Source: Woeseiaceae bacterium (GTDB lineage Bacteria > Pseudomonadota > Gammaproteobacteria > Steroidobacterales > Woeseiaceae). Taken from it: DNA of 64,000 nucleotides. The stretch covers positions 310,001 through 374,000 of the forward strand of contig JANQGQ010000012.1 of assembly GCA_028277185.1 (NCBI GenBank). Direction: 5' to 3'. The stretch's first letter is position 1, and each line of letters opens with the position of its first letter. The notes beneath the pieces are model-generated. The model worked only from the letters and a program-made list of their open reading frames with translations, did no database searches and was not told the DNA's origin. Of this stretch, positions 1 through 7,881 are shown piece after piece. Made by a program: the position numbers and the translations under genes.

Positions 1-390
1 TCGTTTGAGGTCGGGTCACCAGCATCCAAAGAAACAATAAGAGAAGCGGAACGATCTCTTGATGCGAAGTTCCCGGAGTCTCTGGTTCAGTACCTGCAAA
101 CGTGGGGGACAGTTGCAATCGGCCCGCTGGAGTACTACGGGATACCGGACGATCGCCTGGGGACGGCCAGGGTTCCTGATGGAGTTTGGTTTACTCAACA
201 AAAGCGAGCCCAGCTCGGACTTCCTGATGAACTCTTCATACTTTTCAACAATGAAGGGGATGAGTATCACTACGTCGACTTTGCGACGGGAGAGGTCAGG
301 ATTTGGAATACAGCAGAAAGAAGGACTATAGGAAGAAAATCATCCGATGTATTTGAGTACATCTACGAAGAAGCTGCCGATTTCTTATAG
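1..390 (+). CDS. SUKH (SMI1/KNR4) domain protein, 5' truncated by window start
   Basis: Reading frame 1 is open from the first base to a TAG ending at 390 (129 residues, no start in the window). Seen: a segment resembling SLDAKFPESLVQYL, then GPLEYYGIPD, LPDELFILFNNEGDEYHYVDF and a closing FEYIYEEAADFL. This order matches the SMI1/KNR4 (SUKH) fold, where an initial helix is followed by a GxxxxYG-type strand region and an acidic 'NxGDExYYxDF' segment. Bacterial SUKH proteins are commonly immunity proteins for contact-dependent or polymorphic toxins, so a toxin gene may lie just upstream of the window. The base composition is less GC-rich than the genes that follow, which fits an accessory gene. 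Family assignment is by motif reading only. Confidence 0.7.
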   Translation, partial: SFEVGSPASKETIREAERSLDAKFPESLVQYLQTWGTVAIGPLEYYGIPDDRLGTARVPDGVWFTQQKRAQLGLPDELFILFNNEGDEYHYVDFATGEVRIWNTAERRTIGRKSSDVFEYIYEEAADFL

Positions 391-716
391 TGTTCTTCTC
401 CAGGAGGACAGCATCCAGGACTACGTTCCGGTTGATGGAGTATGTGGACGCGGCTCAATACCGCCACAAGGGCGGTTGGGTGCTGAAGCACCTTGTGGCT
501 TAGGCAGATAGCTTCGGGTGCCGTGAAGTGTTGAGCAAGTCAGCTGAGTTCGTTGAGTCGCCCTCATAGTTGATAGACTCTTCTGCCGTACCGGGGGCAG
601 TACGCCAGGGATGGCGTTTCACTCCGCCGGGTCCTACAAAGCGTTTCTGCGCGCCAGCGCTACGGATTTTCGCTAGACTCCGTTTTTCCACACGCGGAAT
701 AACAACAGGAACCGCC
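391..716 (+). other. Intergenic stretch with possible gene remnant and two small hairpins
   Basis: No gene of normal size is seen. A short open frame ends at a TAG near 503 and would encode a tail read as MEYVDAAQYRHKGGWVLKHL plus VA from an ATG at 435. I do not recognise it; it could be the end of a broken gene. Two small hairpins lie close together near 464-493: CCGCC/GGCGG around ACAAG, and GGTGC/GCACC around TGAA. I checked for an integron attC site because SUKH genes occur in cassettes, but no convincing RYYYAAC/GTTRRRY pair with the right spacing is present. The rest up to the start codon at 717 is the leader of the next gene. Confidence 0.4.
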
Positions 717-3700
717 ATGACTCAGTCCGTCCGATTCTGGTCAGTATGCCTGGCTGTCAGCTTGCACCTGATCGTCGAACCGCTCCACGCAGCGGAGGAC
801 GCTCATCCGCTTGCTGGTCTGCCGCTCCGGACTATAGGGCCGGGGCTGACCTCGGGTCGTATTTCCGATTTCGCATTCCACCCGGAGCACAACCACGTCT
901 ACTACACGGCGGTTTCCTCGGGAGGCCTGTTCAAGACCGAGAACAACGGCACGACATGGATACCGCTGTTCGATGGCGAGGGGTCGTACGCTCTCGGCGT
1001 CGTGGAACTCGATCCCACAAATCCGAACGTCGTCTGGGTCGGCACCGGGGAGAACAATGCGCAGCGCAGCGTCGGTTTCGGCGACGGCGTCTACAAGTCC
1101 ATCGACGCCGGCAAGACCTGGAAGAACGTGGGGCTTGCGGACTCGGGCCACATCAGCCAGATCTGGATCGATCCGGACGATCCCGACACCGTGCTCGTCG
1201 CTGCGCAGGGGCCGCTCTGGAACTCGGGCGGGGATCGCGGCCTGTATAAGACCACTGACGGCGGCGAGACATGGGCGGCGATCCTCACGGTCGACGAGCA
1301 CACCGGCATCAATGAGTTCGTCGTCGATCCGCGCGACAAGAACCTGATCGTCGCCTCGAGCTATCAGCGGCGCCGGCACGTCTGGACGCTGATAAACGGT
1401 GGTCCCGGCAGCGGCGTTCACCGCAGTACCGACGGCGGCGAAACGTGGACCGAGATCAATGCCGGTCTGCCGAAGGACAATATGGGACGGATAGGGCTTG
1501 CGGGCGCTCCCAGCGATCCGGATCGTATCTACGCCATCATCGAGGCCAACGACGACGAAAAGGGCATCTACTTCTCAGGCGATTTCGGTCTCAATTGGGA
1601 AAAGCGCTCCGACCACATGACGACGAGTCCGCAGTACTACAACGAGCTCGTCGTTGACCCCAATATCCCGGACCGGATCTATTCGCTCGATACGTTCACG
1701 CATATCTCGAACGACGGCGGGCGGTCCTGGTCCGTCCTAGGTATCGAGCACCGGCATGTGGACGATCATGCGCTCTGGATCAATCCGGAGAACTCCGCCC
1801 ATCTCATCATCGGCGGCGACGGCGGCATCTACGAGAGTTTCGATACCGGCGCGAACTGGAGGCATATCCACAACCTGCCGATTACGCAGTTTTATCGCAT
1901 CCAGCCTGACTATGCGGAGCCGTTTTACAACGTCTGCGGCGGTACTCAGGACAACAATTCCCTGTGTGCCCCATCGCGCACGACGCTCCGTCACGGCATC
2001 ACCAACGCCGACTGGAACCTGATCCTGTTCGGTGACGGTTACGAGGCGCAGTTCGACCCGGACGACCCGAACATCATCTACACGCAGTATCAGTACGGCG
2101 GTCTCGCGCGCTATGACAAGAGCACCGGTGAACGACTCTTCATCGTGCCGCATCCCGGCAGCGGCGAGAACAACTACAAGTGGAACTGGAACACGCCGCT
2201 CCTCGTCAGCCCGCACAACAGCAAGCGCCTGTACTACGCGGCCGAGAAGCTGTTCCGGTCCGACGACCGCGGCAACAGCTGGCGTGCCGTCAGCCCGGAC
2301 CTGACGCGTCAGCTCGATCGCAACGCCCTCGACGTAATGGGCCGGGTCTGGAGTATCGACACGATCGCGAAGAACGATTCGACGTCGATCTACGGAGCCG
2401 CCATCGCGCTCTCGGAAAGCGAGCTCGTCGAGGGTCTCATTTACATCGGCACCGACGACGGCGTACTCAGCGTCACCGAGGACGGCGGCGAAAACTGGCG
2501 CCGCGTGGACACGTTCCGCGGTGTGCCGGATCAGTCGCTCATCGAGGACATCGTTGCTTCGCTGCACGATCCGGACGTAGCTTTTGCGACTATCGACAAC
2601 CACAAACGCGGCGACTACAAGCCGTACGTGCTCAAGACCGAGAATCGCGGACGTTCCTGGTCGTTGATAACCGGCAATCTGCCCGAACGCGGTCCGGCGC
2701 ATACGATCGTTCAGGATCATGTCGATCCCGATCTGCTGTTCGTCGGCACGGAGTTCGGCGTGTTCTTTACGCAGGACGGCGGTTCGTCGTGGCATCAGCT
2801 CAAGGCGAATTTCCCGACGATTGACGTCCGGGATATTGAGATCCAGCGTCGCGAGAACGACCTCGTCGTTGGTACTTTCGGTCGCGGCATCTATATCCTG
2901 GACGACTACTCGCCGCTGCGGACGAAGACCGACGATCTCGGATCGACGCATTTGTTCGGCGTCCGGGACGCCTGGTCCTATGTCGTCGGCGATCGATACG
3001 GCGTCGGCGAGAAGGGCTTCCTCGGCGCAAACTTCTACACCGCGCCCAATCCGCCCTTCGGCGCGGTGTTTACGTATCGGCTCGAAGAAAGCATCGAGCC
3101 CGCCCGCGACGTCAGACGCAAAGCCGAGATCGAAATCGAGAAGGAAGGCGGCGACACACCGTACCCGTCATGGGACACCGTGCGTGCCGAAGACCGGGAG
3201 GAAGATCCGGCGGTGCTCCTGATCGTTCGCGACAGCGAAGGCACGATCGTTCGCCAGGTGCCGGGAGAGACGTCCAAGGGCCTGCACCGCACGGCCTGGG
3301 ATCTGCGCTGGCCGCCGACCGACCCGATACGCCTGACGCCGCCGGCGTTTCGGACCCCGTGGGCTACGGACCCACAAGGTCCGCTGGCCGCGCCGGGCCG
3401 CTACACCGTCAGCCTTGCCGTCCGGCAGCAGGGAGAGCTGACGGAGGTGGCCGGTCCGATGCCCTTTGCGGTCAAGTCGCTGCCCCAGGGGCCGGAGACG
3501 AGTCAGGATCTCTCGGGCGTACTCGCATTCCAGCGCAAGGCCGGCGAGCTGTATCGTGCGGTAATGGGTGCCGGCGCGATGACCGGCGAACTGAATCAGC
3601 GGATCGATCATCTCAAAGCGGCCATTCCGCAAACTCCGGCGGCGAACGAAACTCTGGAGCAACGGCTGCGGGCGATCGAGGCGCGCCTCGACGAGCTCGT

Positions 3701-3977
3701 CGTCCTGCTCAGCGGCGACACGAGCGTCGCTTCGCGGAACGAACCCACGCCGTGGTCCGTTACGCGACGTGCGTCGGTGGTCTATGGACTCTTGCTCAAC
3801 GTCCGCTCGGACGTGCCGGCAATGTACGAGGAGTCGTACGATATCGCGGCGGATGAGTTCCGCGACGTGCTCGCGCGGCTCCGGTCGGTCGAGGCGGATC
3901 TTGGCGCGCTGGAGACAGAACTCGAGCAGCTCGGAGCTCCGTACACGCCGGGGCGTGTGCCCGACTGGCGCGAGTAA
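717..3977 (+). CDS. Secreted Asp-box (BNR)/VPS10-like beta-propeller protein
   Basis: A 1086-residue protein. I start it at the ATG at 717 because it is followed by a signal peptide (MTQSVRFWSVCLAVSLHLIV...LHAAED); the in-frame extension upstream has no export signal. The N-terminal two thirds repeat the Asp-box pattern S/T-x-D/N-x-G-x-T/S-W many times (GLFKTENNGTTW, GVYKSIDAGKTW, GLYKTTDGGETW, GVLSVTEDGGENW, GVFFTQDGGSSW). This is typical of VPS10/sortilin-like WD40-YVTN-BNR propellers often labelled 'glycosyl hydrolase'. The last 300 or so residues are a separate domain with alpha-helical heptad-like stretches. No catalytic triad of a true sialidase was identified, so the enzymatic label should not be taken literally. 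Likely a periplasmic or outer-membrane-associated protein of unknown ligand. Confidence 0.8.
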   Translation: MTQSVRFWSVCLAVSLHLIVEPLHAAEDAHPLAGLPLRTIGPGLTSGRISDFAFHPEHNHVYYTAVSSGGLFKTENNGTTWIPLFDGEGSYALGVVELDPTNPNVVWVGTGENNAQRSVGFGDGVYKSIDAGKTWKNVGLADSGHISQIWIDPDDPDTVLVAAQGPLWNSGGDRGLYKTTDGGETWAAILTVDEHTGINEFVVDPRDKNLIVASSYQRRRHVWTLINGGPGSGVHRSTDGGETWTEINAGLPKDNMGRIGLAGAPSDPDRIYAIIEANDDEKGIYFSGDFGLNWEKRSDHMTTSPQYYNELVVDPNIPDRIYSLDTFTHISNDGGRSWSVLGIEHRHVDDHALWINPENSAHLIIGGDGGIYESFDTGANWRHIHNLPITQFYRIQPDYAEPFYNVCGGTQDNNSLCAPSRTTLRHGITNADWNLILFGDGYEAQFDPDDPNIIYTQYQYGGLARYDKSTGERLFIVPHPGSGENNYKWNWNTPLLVSPHNSKRLYYAAEKLFRSDDRGNSWRAVSPDLTRQLDRNALDVMGRVWSIDTIAKNDSTSIYGAAIALSESELVEGLIYIGTDDGVLSVTEDGGENWRRVDTFRGVPDQSLIEDIVASLHDPDVAFATIDNHKRGDYKPYVLKTENRGRSWSLITGNLPERGPAHTIVQDHVDPDLLFVGTEFGVFFTQDGGSSWHQLKANFPTIDVRDIEIQRRENDLVVGTFGRGIYILDDYSPLRTKTDDLGSTHLFGVRDAWSYVVGDRYGVGEKGFLGANFYTAPNPPFGAVFTYRLEESIEPARDVRRKAEIEIEKEGGDTPYPSWDTVRAEDREEDPAVLLIVRDSEGTIVRQVPGETSKGLHRTAWDLRWPPTDPIRLTPPAFRTPWATDPQGPLAAPGRYTVSLAVRQQGELTEVAGPMPFAVKSLPQGPETSQDLSGVLAFQRKAGELYRAVMGAGAMTGELNQRIDHLKAAIPQTPAANETLEQRLRAIEARLDELVVLLSGDTSVASRNEPTPWSVTRRASVVYGLLLNVRSDVPAMYEESYDIAADEFRDVLARLRSVEADLGALETELEQLGAPYTPGRVPDWRE

Positions 3978-4127
3978 TCGCGCACGCGTCTCGTTCGGCA
4001 GTTAGCAGGGGTTGGGAACGAGACGTTCGATCGTCAGTCCACGGGCGATATTGCCGGGTGGCCTCGACGCAGTCCGTCTGGTGATCCGGGCGGCCGCCTC
4101 CACGTGGATTGCCGCATTCTCCAAGGA

Positions 4128-4142
4128 TGATATAACATATCA
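4128..4142. promoter_or_regulatory. Zur-box-like palindrome upstream of merC operon
   Basis: The 15-mer TGATATAACATATCA has perfect 6-base arms (TGATAT/ATATCA) around AAC. Read on the other strand it contains TGATATGTTATA, which is shared with the palindrome before the ZnuD-like receptor (9711-9722). Established: gammaproteobacterial Zur boxes have an ATGTTATA...TATAACAT core. A Zur-type regulator is encoded at 7882-8358. Binding is inferred. Confidence 0.6.
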
Positions 4143-4189
4143 ATTCTGCATTTTCAGAGCCCATACCTTGGAAGCGAAACCGGTCCCGG

Positions 4190-4211
4190 CGGTCGCCGAC
4201 GATGGCGACCG
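4190..4211 (+). other. Hairpin in the leader of the merC operon
   Basis: CGGTCGCC and GGCGACCG form a perfect 8-bp stem with a 6-base loop (GACGAT). It sits about 100 bases before the merC start. It is not followed by a T-run, so it is not a standard terminator. A role in mRNA stability or translation is possible but unproven. Confidence 0.4.
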
Positions 4212-4310
4212 GACGGAAAACTTTGCGCTAAGAGCGAAGGCCGCAGTCCCCCTCTACGGCGGGTCGTACCAATGCTCGACGGTGCGCATCGGGCAATTGG
4301 AGAGAACACT

Positions 4311-4715
4311 ATGAATCCGTCCAACGCTGAGCTGCGCGTACCAAGCGCCGGGGGCTCGACGCTGGATCTCTATGCGGCTGGCCTGTCGACGCTTTGCCTG
4401 ATCCATTGTCTGGCCCTGCCGTTCGCGGCAACCTTGCTGCCGCTGGCCGCCCACTTCGCGGAGAGCGAGCTGGTGCACAAGATACTCGTGATTCTCGCGG
4501 CGCCGGCAAGTCTCTGGGTCGTTCGGATGGTCTGGTCGACCGAAGGCAGCGGGCTCTTCATTGGCGCCGCGTTGACTGGTCTCGGGTTGCTGCTGCTGGG
4601 GGCATTCGTCGGTCCGCTGGAGGCGTACGAAGAGCCGATAACCATCGCCGGTGCCTCGCTCCTGGCTTTCGCGCATCTGTGGCGCTGGTTACGACACCGC
4701 AGCCGGCGGGAGTGA
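4311..4715 (+). CDS. MerC-domain inner membrane protein
   Basis: A 134-residue protein with about four hydrophobic segments. The first carries the MerC-type motif LSTLCLIHCLALPFAATLLP, with Cys and His within the helix. MerC proteins are small inner-membrane proteins first known from mercury uptake; many chromosomal members are not linked to mer genes. The ATG at 4311 has a GGAGAG eleven bases upstream. The TGA stop overlaps the start of the ABC ATPase gene (TGATG), so the two are translationally coupled. With the Zur-like box upstream and the zinc genes downstream, a role in zinc or other divalent-metal handling is more likely than mercury resistance. That is inference from context. Confidence 0.75.
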   Translation: MNPSNAELRVPSAGGSTLDLYAAGLSTLCLIHCLALPFAATLLPLAAHFAESELVHKILVILAAPASLWVVRMVWSTEGSGLFIGAALTGLGLLLLGAFVGPLEAYEEPITIAGASLLAFAHLWRWLRHRSRRE

Positions 4716-5374
4716 TGTCCGATCCCGCGACGCTTGCCGTCGATGTCACCGATCTGGGTTTCAGCTACGGAGACAACGCGGTGGTGAACATGGAGCGCTG
4801 CCAGCTGGACCGTGGCCGGAGCATGGCGGTCATCGGACCCTCCGGCTGCGGCAAGACGACGTTCCTGCATCTGCTGGCCGGTCTCATCCGTCCCGGCAGC
4901 GGCTCGATCCGTATATTGGGGCAGGACCTCGCCGAACTCAGGGGCGCACCGCTCGACCGGTTTCGCGGGCGGAACATCGGTCTGGTGTTCCAGCGCTTTC
5001 ATCTCCTGCCGGCGTTGAACGTCAGGGAGAATGTGTTGCTCGCGCAGCGGCTTGCCGGTGGCCCGGTCGACGCGGCCCGCGTCTCGACATTGCTGGAGCA
5101 GCTGGATCTGCTTGGCCTCGAGCAGCATAAACCGTCGATGCTGAGTCAGGGTCAGGTGCAGCGGGTCGCCATCGCTCGCGCGCTCGTGCACCGTCCACAG
5201 CTCATCATGGCCGACGAGCCGACGTCGGCGCTGGACGACGGGCATGCGGAGAAGGCGCTTTCGCTGCTGCAGGCGTCGGCTCAGACCGTCGGCGCGGCTT
5301 TGCTCGTGGTCACCCACGACCAACGCGTACGCGGCCGCCTCGACGGCGAGTTCGAGATGCAGGTGCCGGCATGA
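4715..5374 (+). CDS. ABC transporter ATPase, LolD/MacB-like, of the zinc-limitation operon
   Basis: A 219-residue nucleotide-binding subunit. Walker A is GPSGCGKTT, the Q-loop region LVFQRFHLLP, and Walker B IMADEPTSALD followed by the H-loop VVTHD. The signature motif reads LSQGQ rather than LSGGQ, a mild deviation also seen in related subfamilies. The size and motif set match LolD/MacB-type ATPases that power FtsX-like mechanotransmitting permeases rather than importers with many-helix permeases. The start overlaps the merC stop by one base and the stop overlaps the permease start (ATGA), so the three are an operon. Recalled parallel: Zur-regulated PA4063-PA4066 of Pseudomonas aeruginosa and zrgABCDE of Vibrio cholerae pair such an ATPase with an FtsX permease and a DUF3299 protein. 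Confidence 0.85.
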   Translation: MSDPATLAVDVTDLGFSYGDNAVVNMERCQLDRGRSMAVIGPSGCGKTTFLHLLAGLIRPGSGSIRILGQDLAELRGAPLDRFRGRNIGLVFQRFHLLPALNVRENVLLAQRLAGGPVDAARVSTLLEQLDLLGLEQHKPSMLSQGQVQRVAIARALVHRPQLIMADEPTSALDDGHAEKALSLLQASAQTVGAALLVVTHDQRVRGRLDGEFEMQVPA

Positions 5375-6912
5375 CCTGGCTGCGCCTCGCGGTAGCGAAT
5401 CTGGGCCTGTCGCCGCTGACCTCGGCCGTGAACGTGCTGCTGATGGCGCTGGGCACGGCAAGCATCGTGCTGCTGCTTTTGGCCGGCTCGCAGCTCTCCG
5501 AGACGATGTCGCGGGATGCCCGCGGTATCGATGCGGTGCTCGGCTCGACGGGCAGTCCTATCCAGCTCGTCCTCTCCGCGGTCTACCACGCCGACGTGCC
5601 GCCCGGGAACATCCCGCTTGCAGAGGCCGAGCGCTGGGCCGACGATCCTCGCATCGAAACCGCGATTCCGCTCTCGTTGGGAGACAGTTATCGCGGCTTC
5701 CGGATCGTCGGTACCACGGCGGAGTATGCGGAACTCTATGGAGCCGGGCTGGCGACCGGCCGCTTCTGGGACGGGACTCTGGAGGCCGTGGCGGGATCGG
5801 CGGTAGCGGAATCCGCGGGGCTCGACGTTGGATCGACTTTTGCGGGCGCGCACGGCCTCGAAGAGGGAGGCCACAGTCACGATGAGCAGCCCTATCGGGT
5901 CGTGGGTCTGCTCGAGCCGACCGGGACAGTGGTCGATCGTTTGATCCTGACGTCGCTGCAGAGCGTTTGGGACCTCCACGCGCACGATCACGATCATGGT
6001 CACGGGGACGATCACGACCATGCCGGCGATGGCGACCACGACCACGGGGACGACCACGACCATGCCGGCGATGGCGGCCACGGCCACGGGGACGATCACG
6101 ACCATGCCGGCGATGGCGACCACGGCCACGGGGACGATCACGACCATGCCGGCGATGGTGACCACGACCACGGGGATGACCACGACCATGCCGGCGATGG
6201 CGATCATGGTCATGGGGACGATCACGACCATACTGGCGATGACGATCATGACCACGGGGACGATCACGACCATACTGGCGACGACGATCATAGCCATGTC
6301 AGCGATGGCGACCACGACCACGGGGACGGCCACGACCACGTAGCCGGGGACGATCGACCGGATCCGGATCGCGAGATCACGGCGATGCTCGTCCAGTACA
6401 GTTCGCCTTTGGCGGCCATGACGCTGCCGCGTGAGGTCAACGCCGACGGAGTGCTGCAGGCGGCGGCGCCCGCGATGGAGGTCTCGCGAATCCTGCAGCT
6501 CATTGGCATCGGTCTGGACGGGCTCAGCGCCTTCTCGTGGGTGCTGATTCTGACCGCGGCGCTTTCGGTGTTCGCGGCGCTCTACGGTTCGCTGCGGGCG
6601 AGACGAGGCGATCTCGCGATCCTGCGCTGTTTGGGCGCGACGCGGTGGGAACTTCTGATCGCCATGCTCCTCGAAGGATTGTTGTTGTCTGTGTTTGGCG
6701 TCGCGCTCGGCTTTCTCGCGGGTCACGGCGCCATGGAGTTGCTGGGCGGATGGCTCGAGAGTACGCGCGGCGTCGCCCTGACGGGGTGGACGTGGATACC
6801 CGCTCAGACGCTACTGCTTTTTGGCCTCTTCAGCGTCGGTGCTATTGCCGCGGCGATACCCGCCGTGCAAGCTTACCGTACTGACGTTGCCAGGACTCTG
6901 GCGGAGGGATGA
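5371..6912 (+). CDS. FtsX/MacB-like ABC permease with His/Asp-rich metal-binding repeat insert
   Basis: A 513-residue permease. One membrane helix lies at about residues 18-40, then a large extracytoplasmic region, then three C-terminal helices from about residue 385 with the FtsX-type motif RARRGDLAILRCLGATRWEL. This is the MacB topology. Inside the extracytoplasmic part, about residues 203-329 are almost only His, Asp and Gly: seven 14-residue units of the type HGDDHDHAGDGDHD plus degenerate flanks. A second short HSHDE motif lies near residue 170. Such blocks bind zinc or similar metals in other proteins (established for His-rich loops). In related operons the His-rich protein is usually a separate periplasmic subunit, so here it appears to be built into the permease. 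Likely role: extracting or passing zinc at the periplasmic face; direction unknown. Confidence 0.85.
   Translation: MTWLRLAVANLGLSPLTSAVNVLLMALGTASIVLLLLAGSQLSETMSRDARGIDAVLGSTGSPIQLVLSAVYHADVPPGNIPLAEAERWADDPRIETAIPLSLGDSYRGFRIVGTTAEYAELYGAGLATGRFWDGTLEAVAGSAVAESAGLDVGSTFAGAHGLEEGGHSHDEQPYRVVGLLEPTGTVVDRLILTSLQSVWDLHAHDHDHGHGDDHDHAGDGDHDHGDDHDHAGDGGHGHGDDHDHAGDGDHGHGDDHDHAGDGDHDHGDDHDHAGDGDHGHGDDHDHTGDDDHDHGDDHDHTGDDDHSHVSDGDHDHGDGHDHVAGDDRPDPDREITAMLVQYSSPLAAMTLPREVNADGVLQAAAPAMEVSRILQLIGIGLDGLSAFSWVLILTAALSVFAALYGSLRARRGDLAILRCLGATRWELLIAMLLEGLLLSVFGVALGFLAGHGAMELLGGWLESTRGVALTGWTWIPAQTLLLFGLFSVGAIAAAIPAVQAYRTDVARTLAEG
6001..6294 (+). repeat. Seven tandem 42-bp repeats encoding His/Asp-rich units
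   Basis: Units start at 6001, 6043, 6085, 6127, 6169, 6211 and 6253, each beginning CACGGGGACGA or CATGGGGACGA and staying in frame (14 codons). Units 1-5 encode ...DHDHAGDG..., and units 6 and 7 have the variant DHDHTGDD. A degenerate eighth unit follows to about 6345. DNA similarity between units is very high, so copy number may vary by slippage or recombination without breaking the frame. Confidence 0.9.
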
Positions 6913-6915
6913 AGA

Positions 6916-7818
6916 ATGTCGCGCGCTTATCGAAGTATGGCGGTTCGCGCCGGGGCGATAGCGACTGTTGCGATAGCCGCACTGGCCAACGCTCAGGCGT
7001 CGGAGCAGGAGGCGGAGGAGCCGGCCGGCGGCCTGACCGCGGATGAGCTGGCTTTCGAGCCGCTCGATCCGGCCGATCGGCCGATCGCAGCGGCCGATGC
7101 CACCGACGTAAAAATCTCGCCGGTGGCCGAGATCGGCTACTTCGACGAGCATGGCCGCTACGTCGTCGACCTGATGCAGCAGGACTACACCTATATCGCC
7201 GTTCGCGTCGAAACGCCGGATGGCCGGCCGGTGGAGGATGCCGAGCCCACGTTTTCCATCGAAGGCACGAGCCAGTTGCTCGAGCCGGAAGAAGTCTCGA
7301 TGCAGGAAACGACCAATCAGTATGGCATCGTCGAGTTCGCCGTGGTCGGCGGCGAGATGGGCCTGGATCGCATCGCGGTCGAGTACGGCGAGGCAAGCAC
7401 CGAGATCCTCATCAACGTCATCAGCCTGCGGACGTACGACTACGCGACGCTGGTTGAGGAAGAAGGCTTCCTGTCCTGGAGCGATCTCATGCAGGCGCGG
7501 GTTCGCTACGAGGACATGATGCTGCAAGCGGAGCTACCCGAGGCCGTCGTAGCGCGTTCCGGGGAGGTGGTCAGGATCACGGGCTTCATGTTGCCTCTGG
7601 AGGCGGGCATGGAGCAGAGCTGGTTCGTTCTGACTACGCACCCGCCGGGCTGTTTCTTTCACATGCCCGGAGGTCCTTCGGGCGCGGTTGAGGTCTTTGC
7701 CGAAGAGGGGATCCAGGTTTCCTGGAACCCTATCGTGCTCGAAGGGCGATTCGAGGCATTGGAGAAGAGCGAAAGTGCCGTGTACCAGCTTCACGACGCG
7801 CGTATCGTCAAACGATGA
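6916..7818 (+). CDS. Exported DUF3299 protein with N-terminal Ig-like domain
   Basis: A 300-residue protein with an N-terminal signal peptide (AGAIATVAIAALANAQASEQ). Residues about 55-175 look like a beta-rich, Ig-like/invasin-type domain (YIAVRVETPDGRPVEDAEPTF...). From about residue 200 to the end it matches DUF3299: GFMLPLE, then FVLTTHPPGCFFHMPGGPSGAVEVF with a Cys and two His close together. It follows the permease gene by 3 bases, so it is in the same operon. Recalled: DUF3299 proteins accompany the FtsX-like, Zur-controlled systems PA4066 and Zrg. The role is not established; a periplasmic partner or metal acceptor is plausible. Confidence 0.75.
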   Translation: MSRAYRSMAVRAGAIATVAIAALANAQASEQEAEEPAGGLTADELAFEPLDPADRPIAAADATDVKISPVAEIGYFDEHGRYVVDLMQQDYTYIAVRVETPDGRPVEDAEPTFSIEGTSQLLEPEEVSMQETTNQYGIVEFAVVGGEMGLDRIAVEYGEASTEILINVISLRTYDYATLVEEEGFLSWSDLMQARVRYEDMMLQAELPEAVVARSGEVVRITGFMLPLEAGMEQSWFVLTTHPPGCFFHMPGGPSGAVEVFAEEGIQVSWNPIVLEGRFEALEKSESAVYQLHDARIVKR

Positions 7819-7881
7819 CCCGGATCGCCGTCGATCGGGTTAGTATCACGTGCAAGCAGTTTGTTTCCGGGGAATTGAGCT

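Larger units (their letters stand above)
3978..4310 (+). other. Intergenic region and leader of the merC operon
   Basis: About 330 bases without a convincing gene. It holds a Zur-like palindrome at 4128-4142 and a GC-rich hairpin at 4190-4211, then a GGAG Shine-Dalgarno just before the ATG at 4311. A short open frame crossing the region (4012-4314) has no ribosome-binding site or recognisable protein and is not annotated. The transcribed leader would be long (roughly 150 bases) if the promoter overlaps the palindrome. Confidence 0.6.

Noticed and set aside
464..493. Tandem hairpins as an integron attC site after the SUKH gene
   Set aside because: A GTTGGGT resembling the 3' core site is present, but no matching RYYYAAC partner with attC spacing is found.
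4012..4314. Small plus-strand open frame between the propeller gene and merC
   Set aside because: No ribosome-binding site, no family features, and it runs over the palindrome and hairpin of the merC leader.
4311..4715. merC gene as evidence of a mercury-resistance operon
   Set aside because: No merA, merP, merT or merR nearby. The context is a zinc-type regulator with zinc-type boxes.
6001..6294. Regular 42-bp repeats as a CRISPR array
   Set aside because: There are no spacers; units are directly joined and encode an in-frame protein repeat.
5281..6726. Antisense frame opposite the His-rich permease
   Set aside because: Its apparent repeats (MVVIVPVAVVAIAG type) are only the reverse reading of the 42-bp His/Asp repeats. 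No start site or family.
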